Assembly (NCBI RefSeq): GCF_047495875.1
Contig: NC_092459.1
Location: 16,539,795 to 16,603,794, forward strand
From: Pithys albifrons albifrons
Lineage: Eukaryota; Chordata; Aves; Passeriformes; Thamnophilidae
Length of the DNA: 64,000 nt
Reading direction: 5' to 3'
The position numbers and the translations under genes were made by a program. The notes under the pieces were generated by a model. That model saw only the letters and a program-made list of their open reading frames with translations, did no database searches and had not been told where the DNA came from. This document shows, in pieces, positions 39,043 to 50,421 of the stretch; position 1 is the first letter of the stretch; every line of letters begins with the position of its first letter.

Positions 39043-39503
39043 TGTCATGGTTTAACTTCAGCCAGTAACTGAATACACACAACTGCTTATCACTCACCAT
39101 GCTGCTTCCTCCACAGCCTCCCTGTGTGGTGGGGAGAAGAATCAGAAAAAAGTTAAGAAAGTTAGGAATTGTTTAATAATGAAAATAAATTTTTAAAGTA
39201 ACCACTATAACAATAATAATAAATACAATGAAAAGGAGAGAGAGACTGAAATAAACACCAGAAAAAACAAGTTATGCACAATGCAATTCCTCACCACCCA
39301 CTGACTGATGCCCAATCTGACCCCCAGGAGCAATTGGCAGCTCCCAGCAACACCCACCTCTCTTCCACCCTCTGCCCAGTTAATATACTGGACATGATAT
39401 TCTTTGGTATGGAATATCCCTTTGTCATCTTTGGGTCAGCTGTCCCAGACATGTTCCCTCCCAGTTATTTGTGCACCTTCTAACTGGCAGGTTTAGCAAG
39501 TGA
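39043..39503 (-). mobile_element. ERVL-type LTR, truncated copy
   Basis: It starts TGTCATGGTTTAACTTCAGC and follows the same order as the LTR at 4733: an AT-rich segment with AATAATAATAA, then GTTATGCACAATGCAATT, then GGTATGGAATATCCCTTTG, GGGTCAGCTGTCC and CCCTCCCAGTTATTTGTGCACC. Similarity fades after about 39500, where some 200 bp of the family's U3 end are missing. Its transcriptional orientation is minus, with a TATA-like sequence at about 39380. It is useful here because it shows the uninterrupted sequence at the point where the copy at 4733 was hit by a second LTR. Confidence 0.88.
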
Positions 39504-42500
39504 GACCCCCAAAAGAACTGTTAGATAGGTACTCAAGCTTGGGGCACATTTAAGTGATCTGAGTTCTTAAGATTGGAGATGCTGAAAATAACGAGCAGAT
39601 AGTTGGATGGCTCTTGTTCCTTTTAGTGATACCAATAGCATACTTTTCAGTTCTTTTCATCCGCTTTGTCTATTCTTCTTTATTAAAACCAATTAGAAAA
39701 TTTTCTAACTGTAATGTATTATCTCTGATATAATTATCAGTAAGTCATGAATACCAGTCATGTGACTGCCAATGAAAAACTGTTCTGTTTCTTAAATTAG
39801 CTATCTTAATATTTTCTGCAGTACATTCTCTTTTTTTTATTTTCCAAAGCAAGTTTATAAAAGTGCAATAGGGGGGCAGGGGTGCTATAAAAAAATCTTA
39901 CTGAATGGAATAATTGTAGCACTTAAAACAGATGAGATGTTTGCAATTAATGTTACAGTTACCATTGAAGACACTATTTTGGGAAATAAAATATTTTACT
40001 AACTTAAATTAATACTGTTTGTAGACATTTAATGATAGAAAACATTGGGTAAAAATTTACTCTTATGTTTCCCTTAGATAACTAAAAGACGTGTGTTCCT
40101 ACCACCTCATTAAAGTAGCATCAGCTCTGTGGCTTCATCTCTGGTATTTTCTTAAACCCTTATTTAAATTTTTAATATGGTTTGAGGTTAAGGTAAGGGA
40201 ATCAAATTATAACCAATGTGAAAGTTTATCTCTATAAATGTACCAAAAGATCACAAATGATGCTTTTAATGAGAACACCTTCCAAGCTTTATGTTGTTAT
40301 ATGACTGTAGTAAACAAAAGAAAGGATATGATGCAGCCACTGAAAATGGAAGTTATTTTCTGGAGTAGTAGCTCCTCTGTTAAATTTTAAAATTATCTCA
40401 TTTTACAGGCAGACAAAAAGTCTCCATGCACATAGACATGGTTATACCATAAGAGCTGAAGCATGGAGGCTCACATGGCACTAGCTAAGATCTAGAGAGT
40501 GAAGGAGATGTGAAGTTTCCTCCACATGACATGTCATTAGACTGACAATACTTGCTAGAGTCTCTCTTTGTCCATGCCATTCTAAATTTTTTTTAATCAA
40601 ATCCCTGAAATCCCTTGCCTGGAAGCAGAACTGTCTCGTAAAGTTGAACATTTCCCACAGTTTGTAGACCCAGCCAGTCTCCTCCAGACTCCTGCAGTCT
40701 CCAGGCCAGCTGCATAGAAGCAGCAGCTGTTTATCTTCTGTATTCTGGAACTGAATGATACGAGAGACTCCCAGTTTTGTGAAAAATCAATTACTAGAAC
40801 AGTCCACATAATGTTATCTAATACAATGGTCATCCAATAAATTTTCTAGGTTTTTATATTATTCTTTAAAAGATGATTGCTGAAGAAAACCCATCATACT
40901 GTGACTTTACCAGGCATGATATTAAATCTTGTTCCTTTCTACCAAAAGTTAGCAGCACTGAAAGCAAAGCTTCACTGTGTAAGTATTACATATGAGGACT
41001 GCAGACCTATTAAGATAAAAGTTGCAAGGAGTGAAACTAGTTGAGGCTATTGCCTAAAGCAATCCCATCAGGCCTCCTGCTGAAGGTATAGCTTCTACTT
41101 AAGAAAAAACACTATATATGCTTTCTGCATTGTAGCAGTGCTTTTCATTTTAATCTAGCTATATTTGTTCTTGTTCTTTTATTCCAAGCAAACAAAAATG
41201 AATTCTTAGCAATCTGGGAATATACTTCCTAATGCCCTGTAGCAAATACACTTTTTCCAGCGATACAGGCTACTGGAGAGGGAAAATGAACCCTTTAAGT
41301 TGTAAGCAAAGATAAGTAAAAATGGAAAAGTGCAAGGGATGTTTTCTGACCAAGAGTAATTACAGTGAATAGAAGTATTTTCTATTCTCAGTGCAAGTAA
41401 ACCTAACTCCCCTCTTCTTCAGGTTTGATCTAAAGCAGGAGCTCCAGTGTGTGATCTCCATGGAACTGAAGTGCAAGAAGGTCACTCACGGACCTGGCCT
41501 TAAGAAGAAGAAACAAGCCTTTGAAACTTGTTTACTGACCCACTCTCTGTGTGGGACACATATATATTTTTAATGGCTCCATATGGAAATGTGCATTAGC
41601 AGAATATATAGTAGAGTTGTAGAAGCATCAAGTAAATCTTCATCAAAATATTGTAGGTTGTAGCACTAGCATAAACCCTGCAGGCCCAATCATTAAAGTG
41701 AAAGCCTACATTAACAATAGTGGAGTTTTATTGGCCTAAGAAGGTGGACTACACAACTGGCATGAGAGGATTTTTCTAGTTCCACTTCATGGTCAAATGC
41801 AGTGAATATGAAATGCAAACTGCGATGGGGCTGGAGTGCAGGAATGTGGAATACGCTGCCTAAATTAGCCGTTCATGTCAACCAAGTTAACACTCCTCTC
41901 CAAGCCGTATCACTCTGACTGGTGCGTCAAGTGTGACTGTAGGCAGACCCATATACCCAGCAAAAGGCTTACAATACTTCAGGATGTCACTGTGATACCT
42001 TTTGCAGTGTCCCGATTAGGCTGTCTAAAGGTAGGCACACGTCCTCGTTGTGTACCTCAAATCAGCTAAACTGTGCTATTTTTGCAAGAGCTTTGCCTTT
42101 GAGGAGCAATTCAGAGTGCCCTCAGTAAGCTTTATTTTTAGATAAGAGAAGAACACAATCCCTGTTTCTCATATTACAGTTCAGTGGCTGGAACATCTGC
42201 CCAGGAGGTGGAAAACTCCACTGGAGCCCAATGCCATTGAGCTGAAATGTCTGAAACCCACTTCCCTGCCCTGTCAGAGCAGCCTGCAGCTCAGGCAGAG
42301 GAGATGAGGGCTTTTCTCCATGCCTTTTGCTGGGACTATGTCACTGCAAGAAAGTAAGAATTCACAGGAACTCAGAAGCAGGGGCAAAAACCTGAAAGGG
42401 GCTTTGAGGCTTGGCAGTAAGCCCACCAACAAGATTAGGAATTAGTAGCAATGGCTTTTCCACTCTGCCATATTCATCATCTTCAGGAAAGAATGGCAAT

Positions 42501-43059
42501 TAGTCCATGGACTTCATAAAATGAAACAATCCATTTGAAACTGGGGCAAAACCCACTGTACCTGTGCTATAACCCAGTCCCAAAGGCCCAACCTTTACCA
42601 GGTGTTACACTTTAATTTTAGCTTTCAAGAGATTTTGCTCACATCAACTCTTGTAAAGCCTTTGGTTCCTTGGTACCTTGAATTTGTGTCCAGAAAAAGA
42701 CAACACATTTTTCTCTAAGAGATTTCTTTTAATTTGCTGAGAAAATAGGCATTTTGGCAAAAAGGGTTTTACAAAAATAACATGCAACTTTACAAAGGCA
42801 TTTCAACAGATTGCCAGGACTAACAAGTATTGTTATAGCAGGAACTTTTGTTGCATCCAGCAGACACAAGCTCCACTAAGTGCCACTTCAGTGAAGTACA
42901 GAAAATAGGTCATTAGGTTATCCACAAGAGGAAGAAAACAATAAATGAAGAGAGATGAAGAGAAGAAAGAACGAAGAGAGAAAAACAGGAGAGAAAAAAC
43001 ATAGTTGCCACTCAGAAGGTCACATGTTGATGGCTTCAAGGAGAACAGGCCAAGGCCCA
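39504..43059. other. Non-coding stretch with a CpG-enriched patch
   Basis: Mostly AT-rich. A patch at about 41830-42060 holds eight or so CpGs and a 64-codon frame (41875-42069), with an acceptor-like TTTTTCTAG upstream and a donor-like AAGGTAGGC at its end. That is not enough to call an exon. No repeat family is recognised. Confidence 0.45.
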
Positions 43060-43480
43060 CAGCGGAGACCTCGCACTGCCTCCTTGTCCACTCTGGTCCC
43101 TGTGGCCACTCCCCCAGGCGGGACCTCTGGCTCACTGACCAATCACTGTCCCCCTTGGCCAGAGTGACAGGTGCTGCAGCCAATCAGAGGCACCGGGGGT
43201 GGTGTGGGTAGGTTCCTGGGCTCCTCCCTGCGGCCTTCACGCCATGGATGTTTCCCAAACCCATCCTGGGTAGCCATGGGGCACTCCTAAAGGCCTGGTC
43301 ACTCCTCTGGCACACTCACACACAGATGCACCCCCACAAGGTGGTGCTGACCCAGCCATCACTGATCTGGGGTGTAACAAGGTGCTGGGGGATAGCAAGT
43401 GCTGAGTTCCCTTCCCTCAGCCTCACTGTGGGAACCAGCCTGGGGCTGGCTGTGCCCTCCCTTGCAGGGTAGCAGATGCC
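43060..43480 (+). promoter_or_regulatory. Promoter-like GC-rich block with twin CCAAT boxes
   Basis: Two NF-Y type CCAAT boxes lie 41 bp apart on the plus strand: GACCAATCAC (CCAAT at 43139-43143) and AGCCAATCAG (CCAAT at 43180-43184), the second being a consensus match. A GC-box-like AGGCGGGAC lies at 43117-43125. No TATA box is obvious. Downstream, CACGCCATGG gives a well-placed ATG at 43244, but that frame stops after nine codons. A second ATG at 43248 opens 74 codons to 43472, with no recognised domain. The block could be a TATA-less promoter with a first exon, or U3 of an unrecognised LTR. The 116-codon minus-strand frame over it starts at a TTG and is not credible. Confidence 0.35.
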
Positions 43481-43870
43481 ATGACCATGTTTGACTGTGA
43501 TGCCTAAGTTTTATTTGGGTTTTTTTTTTAATTTTCCATTTTTATAGATTTCAGAAGTACTTGTAACTGTAGTAAAAAGCAAACGTAGTGTGTTAATATT
43601 TCTGGCAGCTTAAGTTCATTGTTTATGTGTCCTAACCCCTAGCACATATCTGTAGCTCAAATTCTTTTTGTTATTTAGTCTTGTTTAGACTCTCTTCAAG
43701 GTAGAATGCTCACTACTATCAGAAAGGCCTGCAGAAGGAGACATAAACACAGGGCAGAGTGACCCTGAAATCAGAACACTGGAAGAACTTCAAAAGCCTG
43801 AAGAAGATGAGGTCTCACCAACCCCAGAGTCAAATCCTGAGGGGTGGGACCAGGAGCAGGATGGGGCTGG
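43481..43870. other. Spacer, nothing recognised
   Basis: AT-rich sequence with a T run near 43520, followed by purine-leaning unique sequence. It joins the promoter-like block to the LTR-like segment and could be the internal part of one larger element. Confidence 0.4.
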
Positions 43871-43872
43871 AC

Positions 43873-44059
43873 TGAGAGATGTGTAAAGCAATGATTGGGT
43901 GAACCATATTACAAAAACCACAGAAACCAGTGTTCGGGGGGTACACGTGCATGTCATCATGTATTCCTGTGGGCCTTCGGCCTGATATTAAAGGACTTCT
44001 ACTTTTTATCTTATCGCATACTAACTTGGCTTAGAGTCCTGCTTTGTTGCGGTCTCTCA
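43873..44059 (+). mobile_element. LTR-like segment (uncertain)
   Basis: The segment begins TGAGAGA and ends TCTCTCA, a perfect 7-bp inverted pair with TG...CA ends, and has an ATTAAA poly(A)-type signal near 43986. At 187 bp it would be very short for an LTR, and no target-site duplication is visible, so the inverted pair may be fortuitous or the true LTR may begin further upstream. A second canonical AATAAA lies downstream at about 44263-44268. Confidence 0.25.
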
Positions 44060-46440
44060 TGGCATCACTGTGTGGGCTTTCAGCACAGCCAGCCTCCCTG
44101 GCAACATTCCTTACCATAAATGCTGCTTTGGACACTCTGCCTTATCTGACTGTTCCTGGGCTGCTGGAAGAAACTCTGAACTGCTGTAAACTGAACTCAT
44201 TCCACATGTACTTGTTTAAAAGACATGTTTTGCTCAAGAGTGGTTAAAAGCCCTTGTACTTCCTAAATAAAGAAATTCTTTAAATTATCTATATCTCTTC
44301 TGTTGTTCCTTTATCTTCTGTATAGTTCTTGAATGTGACAAAGTAATTGCACGGCCATAGAGAACCATAATATTTTCTTGCTACATGAAATTCTGTAATT
44401 TCTGACAATTAACAGTTCTTTAACAAAAAGTAACACTGATCTGCCTGTGTGTCAGGTGTACACATACCACTGTGTACTACTGCAGCCTGGTACAATTTAT
44501 AGTGTTTGATTGACACAATTAGATCTATTTTACTGATTTTGTAGCATATGAAAAATATAACCACTCTTGTATTACCATAAGACTATTTTCACAAAGTTTT
44601 GGCAGGAAAGGGATTCATATAGAGAAAGTTCATGTTGCAATTATCAAGGTTTTCCATTCCTTTCACTGTTGTTTTTCACTTTTGTTTTTATGTTTATTTT
44701 TATTGAAAGTTCATATTGTTATTTTTATTTCTGTAATGACAATCCCTCTAAATAAAGAGGAAATAAAATGTGATAAACACCAATCAGTCATTTTCTCATA
44801 GTTTTTTTGAACACTAGAGGACCTGACCTACACTATTTAGGTGCAAGGTAAGATGCAGTAAAATGTAACTTCTCTCCAGGATGCTGGAGACAACTGTGAC
44901 AGTTGTGTTGCTGAAGATCTTTGTACAATTCTGAATGTGCTCAGACATATGGTTTATTTCTCCATTTCTCACTTAAGCTGGGCATAAGCACATATGGACT
45001 ATTTTTGCTCATCCATATAAATCTAGCAAAACTTCACCAGCAAGTTGGTTTAAATAATTTAGATTGAAGTTCTACTTTAGGAAGACCTGTGACTTTCAGA
45101 ATCTGAGAGAGGATTAGCGTCATGTCTTGCCTATTGCATATCTTTTCACTGTTCCATCATCCATATCTCTTCTCTGTTCCATCATCTCCCTGAGATGCTT
45201 TTTAAAGGCTTTTACCCTATATGTGTTTTGAGATGAAATTTCTGAAGCTGTATAAAGATGCAATTAAAACTGAGAAACTTAATTCTGTTTTGTAGATTGC
45301 TGTCTGCTTACAATTCTGGATGACACAGAATTATCTTTTCTTTTTCATGGATGTCATAGCTATTCAAATATTTTTTATTTTTCAACTAGTTCACTTTCAC
45401 TGAAATTAACAGTTATAGACACAGTGTAACAAGTAAGAAATATCTGGTTAAAAACACTCATAATTACCTCCCTGTTGTCTTTTTTCTATCTTGATAAATA
45501 TTAGGTATTTTAACCAAAAATCTATATTTATATTCCAAAGTCACAGTTGAGTTGAATTTGTACATGGAACTTCCAGTACCATAGTTGTCAATATGCCCTG
45601 GTTTTTGGTTATTCAGCACGTGATTTAAAGATTTTGTGGTTTTGAAGCTCCTACCAGTACTACATATACTATTCTTTACCACTGATTCATATCATCATTG
45701 CTGTTGACCATGAACTCTGGAGATATGCTCTGACAAAGGTACCATTGATTATATCATATACATCAGATTTTCACTAAGTCAATGGATACTTGAATCAAAG
45801 TGTTCTACTCAAAAGGAGAAAAATTAATGAAAGAGTTGAAAATTAGCTATAAACTGGAGTTTGTGGAAATTGGTTTAAAATATCAGCTTTGAATAGTGGC
45901 TTTGTTTGGATACAAATAAACATTTACGAGGCTCTCATTCTTATAGTCTGGCTGGGAGAAAATCCAGTATTTTCTTTTGCACTATTGTATATTTATCCTA
46001 GTAAGCTTGATGTATGAACTGTGGTCTATGAAGGATTCTTGGCCCCCTGGAAAAATACATTTTTCTGAGGTAGGAGCACAGGACTGTCTCTGAGTCCTGC
46101 AGCTTCCTGATTTTCTGGCATGAAGTAGGAACATGAGGAGCTCAGTGGGCTCAGCCTACAGAAACTCCAAGGTGAGCCATCTCCATAACAATATTGCAAT
46201 ACTCTAGTATGTATCAGTGTGAAACGGAAACCAGACAATGCCTTCTAACCTCACACTAGTGTAATGCTATCATATAATTTTTTGCAGTGAAAAAAAATGC
46301 AGTAAACTCAAAATTGTATCAACTCATTTGTAGCATACATACACATACACAAATCCAAAATAATTATGCAAAGCTGTAGCTGCTGGTGTAAGCAGAATTA
46401 GAGTCACAACTACTATATGTGGCAATTAATGCATGCTAAA
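44060..46440. other. Non-coding stretch, nothing recognised
   Basis: It contains an AATAAA at about 44263-44268 and another near 44750, both in AT-rich context and not linked to any exon. Frames of up to about 74 codons look random. Confidence 0.55.
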
Positions 46441-46625
46441 TGGTCAGGTATTGGAAGCAGCTGCCCAGGGAATCACCATGCCTAGAAGTATTCAAAAGGT
46501 TTGTGGATGTGGGACTTGAGCACATGGTTTAGTGGTGAACACAGTGGTGCTGGGTTGATGGTTGTACTTGATGATCTTAGAGATCTTTTCCAAAAGAAAT
46601 GATTCTTTGATTGTATGATTCTACA
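46441..46625 (+). mobile_element. CR1 LINE 3' tail, short fragment
   Basis: This is the same subfamily as 18682-19000. It begins near TGGTCAGGTATTGGAAGCAG, continues through CTGCCCAGGGAATCACCATGC, TTCAAAAGGTTTGTGGATGT and TTGATGATCTTAGAGATC, and ends GATTGTATGATTCTACAA. Only the last 185 bp or so are present, and the terminal octamer repeat is degraded. Confidence 0.9.
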
Positions 46626-49600
46626 ATAAATGCCTATCAGGTACCCAGGATGTGGGGCTGAACATTGTTATCATTGGGACTGAGCTGGGAGAGCACCCAA
46701 CAGGGAGGTATGAGGTAGGGGCTGGTGCCAGCAGGGCACAGGAATGGTGGGACTGCTGGAGGCTGCTCTGAAAAGACAGTTTGGGAATCCACTGTGAACT
46801 TAAGAGGTGGTTTTGTTGAAAGCAATTGTACAGCCTTTATAATGTTCCTGCATGGAACTGACCATTTTTATTTTTTTTTTCTTAAATGATAAAATTTTCA
46901 CATGTACAAGGGATTCCAAGTGACTGAGCCACCAGCAGTAGCCATGCTGCTATTTGATACACTCTTCTGTTAGCATAGCCAGTGTAGCCTGAGATATTTC
47001 ACTAGAAAGAGGAGGTGCAAGAGGGATTCTTGATCATTGCAAAAGAACATCCTGACACCTCGATGTCATCACAATGGTTTTGCTGAATGTGGACATGCAG
47101 CACAAATGAAATGCATCCCTATTTTAAATATGCCCTTGTGCTGGCTACATGTATCACAGCAACAACTTGCTTGAGATCTCTAGCAAATACATGAGTTATG
47201 TAGCTGTGTGCAATTGTCACAGTGTCTGAGGATCTTCCACACACAGTCAGTGGTCAGTGCCATCCCCAAACCCCAGCAGGGTTCTGGCACTTCTCGGGCC
47301 CTGTCATGTTGTTACAGCTCTTGAACTAAACAGCAATTTCTAACGCCTGCTCTCCTCCTCATAACACCCAAAGTGAGAAATGAAACTTCTGGCTGTTTAC
47401 TATCATTTCCAATTTTGAATGAGTGTTCCCTGCCAAATACTGGCTGGATTTTTACAGCAGTGGTGTGTTGGAATAGGCTTCCTGAAAGTGAAATATGATG
47501 CAGGCATTGCACTATTGATTACATACCTTTCCTCAAATAGTACAGTCTTTTGCTAGGCAACCATTCAAGTGTTCTCAAACACTGATGTGATTAACTTTAT
47601 ATTTTTCTTAAAGCAAACATTTAGGTCATTTCTGTTTTGATGGATTCAGTCCGCTCCTAAGTCACATGACCCTGCCAAGGGGTTGCACAGCATGTAGAGT
47701 TCACTGATAAAGATCTCTTGAGGCCTCTGTTTTGGCTTTAGGGTGGAGAAAGGAGAGTTCACAAGGCACAATTTTTGGGTCTAAGTTACCTTTGCCTTTG
47801 CCTCTAGAGAATAAGATCACGGCAGATAGAAACACAATGGAATATACACTGAACCAACTGAAATCTGCTCCATGCCTATGCCTTTAAAACAGACTAGTAA
47901 GTGCTGCGCTGAGGAAGTCCCACAGGACACTCTTTCCTGTAACAAGCATTGTCTGCAATCTCCTACTGATTCCTTCCCAAGGGAACTGCATACACATACA
48001 GACCCCAGCAAAATAGGAAAAGATGGATGCAGAATCCCTGGAGAGCAGTAAGCTGATGCTGAAACGAAGGACCATCCTAATGATATAGGACGGTTCCAGA
48101 CTTTTACAATGATTTCAAGTGATATGTGTCTTACATCTGTGAGATGTCCTTGATACTGTGTTGAGGTTACTTGTTAGTTTCAACCAGGAGTAAAGGGCTA
48201 GAAAATTCATGCATGTAGTCCTGCATTAGTAGCAAGATTTGTTCCTCTACAGTTCCCTTTCTTTAGGAAGTCAGGGAGTCTCAGGTAGAGTTAAAATATC
48301 TTCAGATAGAGCCTCAAAAGTACTAAAGAGATCTGATAAAATGTGAAATAATTGTTTGTATATTTCATATCAAAAGGAGGTTTTTGAGACACTTACTGTA
48401 TATGCACACACACACACACGTGTGTGTAAATACATACCTCAACACGTAGTATGTGTTTATGAAGTAGGTTCTGTGGTGGTTTACTGAAAACCAGTCAATG
48501 GATGGAATCACTTCAGTGGATTCAAATAGCCTCTCAGAGAATATAAAAATCTTTCAGAGGGAAGGCAGAGTCCTTGTGGTGCGATGTACAGAGTGTGCTG
48601 GGGTTTGCTGATATGTCAAGTGCTGTTTCCCATCATCCTCATGCTGCTTGAGTAGTACTATACACAAGGAGTATATATGGAGTGCCTACCCAACAGAACA
48701 TTATGTGCCTTGATGCCTGTTACTTCCTGGAGACTGAGGCAGTTTTTTTCTTGAATGCAAGACACAACACTGCAGTGTACTTTATAGACCTGATTTTGGG
48801 TCCTAAACTTGTAGAAGCAAGCACTCCTGATACGGGCACAGAACTCCTGCCTTTGTGGCTCCCCACACATCCCAAGGGTGTACAGGCAGAGTCTGTATGC
48901 AGGTCTGTCTCCGAATCTGGGCACAAACAGGTATATGTGGGGTCCAGGACTGCACAATGCATGGTAGATTGCATCTCCAGTGCACTCCACAATATCTGAA
49001 AATGCAGATACTGGACAGAGGGGAGGTGCCTCTAGGGACACTCGGGATTCAGGGCATCACAACAGGAGTTGGTTCCTAGCTTTAGTGGACTTAGATTCAC
49101 CAAAATGGTTTACTTTTTTTCTTTTTCCTAACCTAGGCATTTTCATTTAGATAACCAACCTTACCTTCTCCATCCAGTGAGGAAGGAAAGGAGAACCTGG
49201 TTAACAATTACTGTTAGGTAGGATGAGGTCAGTGTTAGCAACATTAGAACTGAAAAATTCAAGCATTTGTCTTTTTGGCATTTATATCGAAGATTTTTGC
49301 CATTTGCATTTCTTTGTATTTCACTGTGAGTCTGGGATTAAAATGCACACTGAAATTCAGCTGAATCCATAAAGCATCCACTATAAAAATTTATGCTCGG
49401 TCAGAAACTTTGCAAAATTTTAATGAAGCCATAACTAAATTCAAAGTTGAGTTAGCTGCTTTTTGTTACTTTGTAATGAAAGTTCTGTGCTCGAATGGAG
49501 AGGACTGCTGCTGCTCCTGTGATTAGTAAACTTGGGAGACACACTGAGCCAATGCCTCCCTGTGGCATTCTCACTGAAGTCAAAGTCACCCTCGAGATGA

Positions 49601-49828
49601 ATCTGACCTGTTGAACTCAGTGTTTTTAGAACTAATAGTGTAATTTCTTCAACATACAGCTACAAGGAAAAAGATTCCCAACTTGAAGGCCGAGTAGTAT
49701 GAATTCAGTTTAATAGTGTGGAGAAAAGGTGTGGAAGACAAATCTGCCACAAACTAGATTAAATTCTGATTTTCTGAAACATTGGTTGAAAAATCACCCA
49801 CGTGGTACCTTCCTAATGTGAGGCTGAG
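46626..49828. other. Non-coding stretch with an alternating CA/TG palindrome
   Basis: No gene is recognised. Frames of 105 (plus) and 127 codons (minus) overlap at 48658-49041; neither has a convincing domain. A (CA)n-CG-(TG)n tract sits at 48405-48427. Confidence 0.5.
48405..48427. repeat. Alternating CA/TG tract with a 16-bp palindrome
   Basis: A (CA)n run meets a (TG)n run at a CG step, making ACACACACGTGTGTGT at 48412-48427 perfectly self-complementary. Alternating purine-pyrimidine sequence of this kind can adopt Z-DNA or a cruciform under supercoiling. Confidence 0.85.
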
Positions 49829-50421
49829 TGCCTTGGGTTGAGCTGGCAAAATGCCACCTGCCCAATACAGTGTCAGAGCCTCCCTCCACCCGCCAAGAAA
49901 AACGAGGAAAAAAAACAACTCTGGAAACTCAAACTAGGTTTAGACTTAAACTAATCATATATATTTATACAGAAAAGAGAAAATTAAAAGAAAACTACAA
50001 TATAACACACACTTACACAAGTTAGAAATAACAAAAGATAACTCCCTACTCCCCGTTGAACACAAATCTCATCATTCTAACCACAGATCACTCAGGAGAA
50101 CTCAATTCCCCAGAGACAGACCCAAGCAGAGAGAAAGACTAAGAACAAACATTTTACTTCTTTAAGATAACATGGTGGCGAGCCAATACTGGGCCTGGGC
50201 CTCCCATCCCTCCTGGGACGGCACGGTGCATCCTTCTGGGATCACAGCTGTGAAGGAACTGACCAAGCCATTACCACACCAGCTCCTACACTTTGAGATG
50301 GTGTTGGAGTACGGTATGGAATACCATTGACCAGTAGCAGTCAGCTGATAATTTCAGGCCCACTCCAAAATCCAAAGCCCAAATTTAGGCCCCCACCTAG
50401 CCAAACCCATAACAGAACACA
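49829..50421 (-). mobile_element. Solo LTR of a second ERV family
   Basis: On the minus strand the segment starts TGTGTTCTGTTATGGGTTTG and ends ...ACCCAAGGCA, about 593 bp. Internally it has a GGTATTCCATACC block upstream of the presumed start site (shared in form with the ERVL-type LTRs above), a stretch rich in TCTTTCTCTCTGC, and an AT-rich U5-like segment with a TATAAATATATAT motif. No target-site duplication is clear, so the ends may be off by a few bases. It is distinct in sequence from the 4733/39043/53564 family. No internal viral genes are present. Confidence 0.7.

Noticed and set aside
42833..43183. 116-codon minus-strand frame beginning Met-Ala-Ala-Ala
   Set aside because: Its first codon is TTG and not ATG, it overlaps the promoter-like block on the opposite strand, and it has no known domain.
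48658..49041. 127-codon minus-strand frame with a CSPGPHIYLFV stretch vaguely like GIMAP-family GTPases
   Set aside because: Only this short stretch resembles the family; no P-loop or other GTPase motif is present, and a 105-codon plus-strand frame overlaps it. Probably chance.
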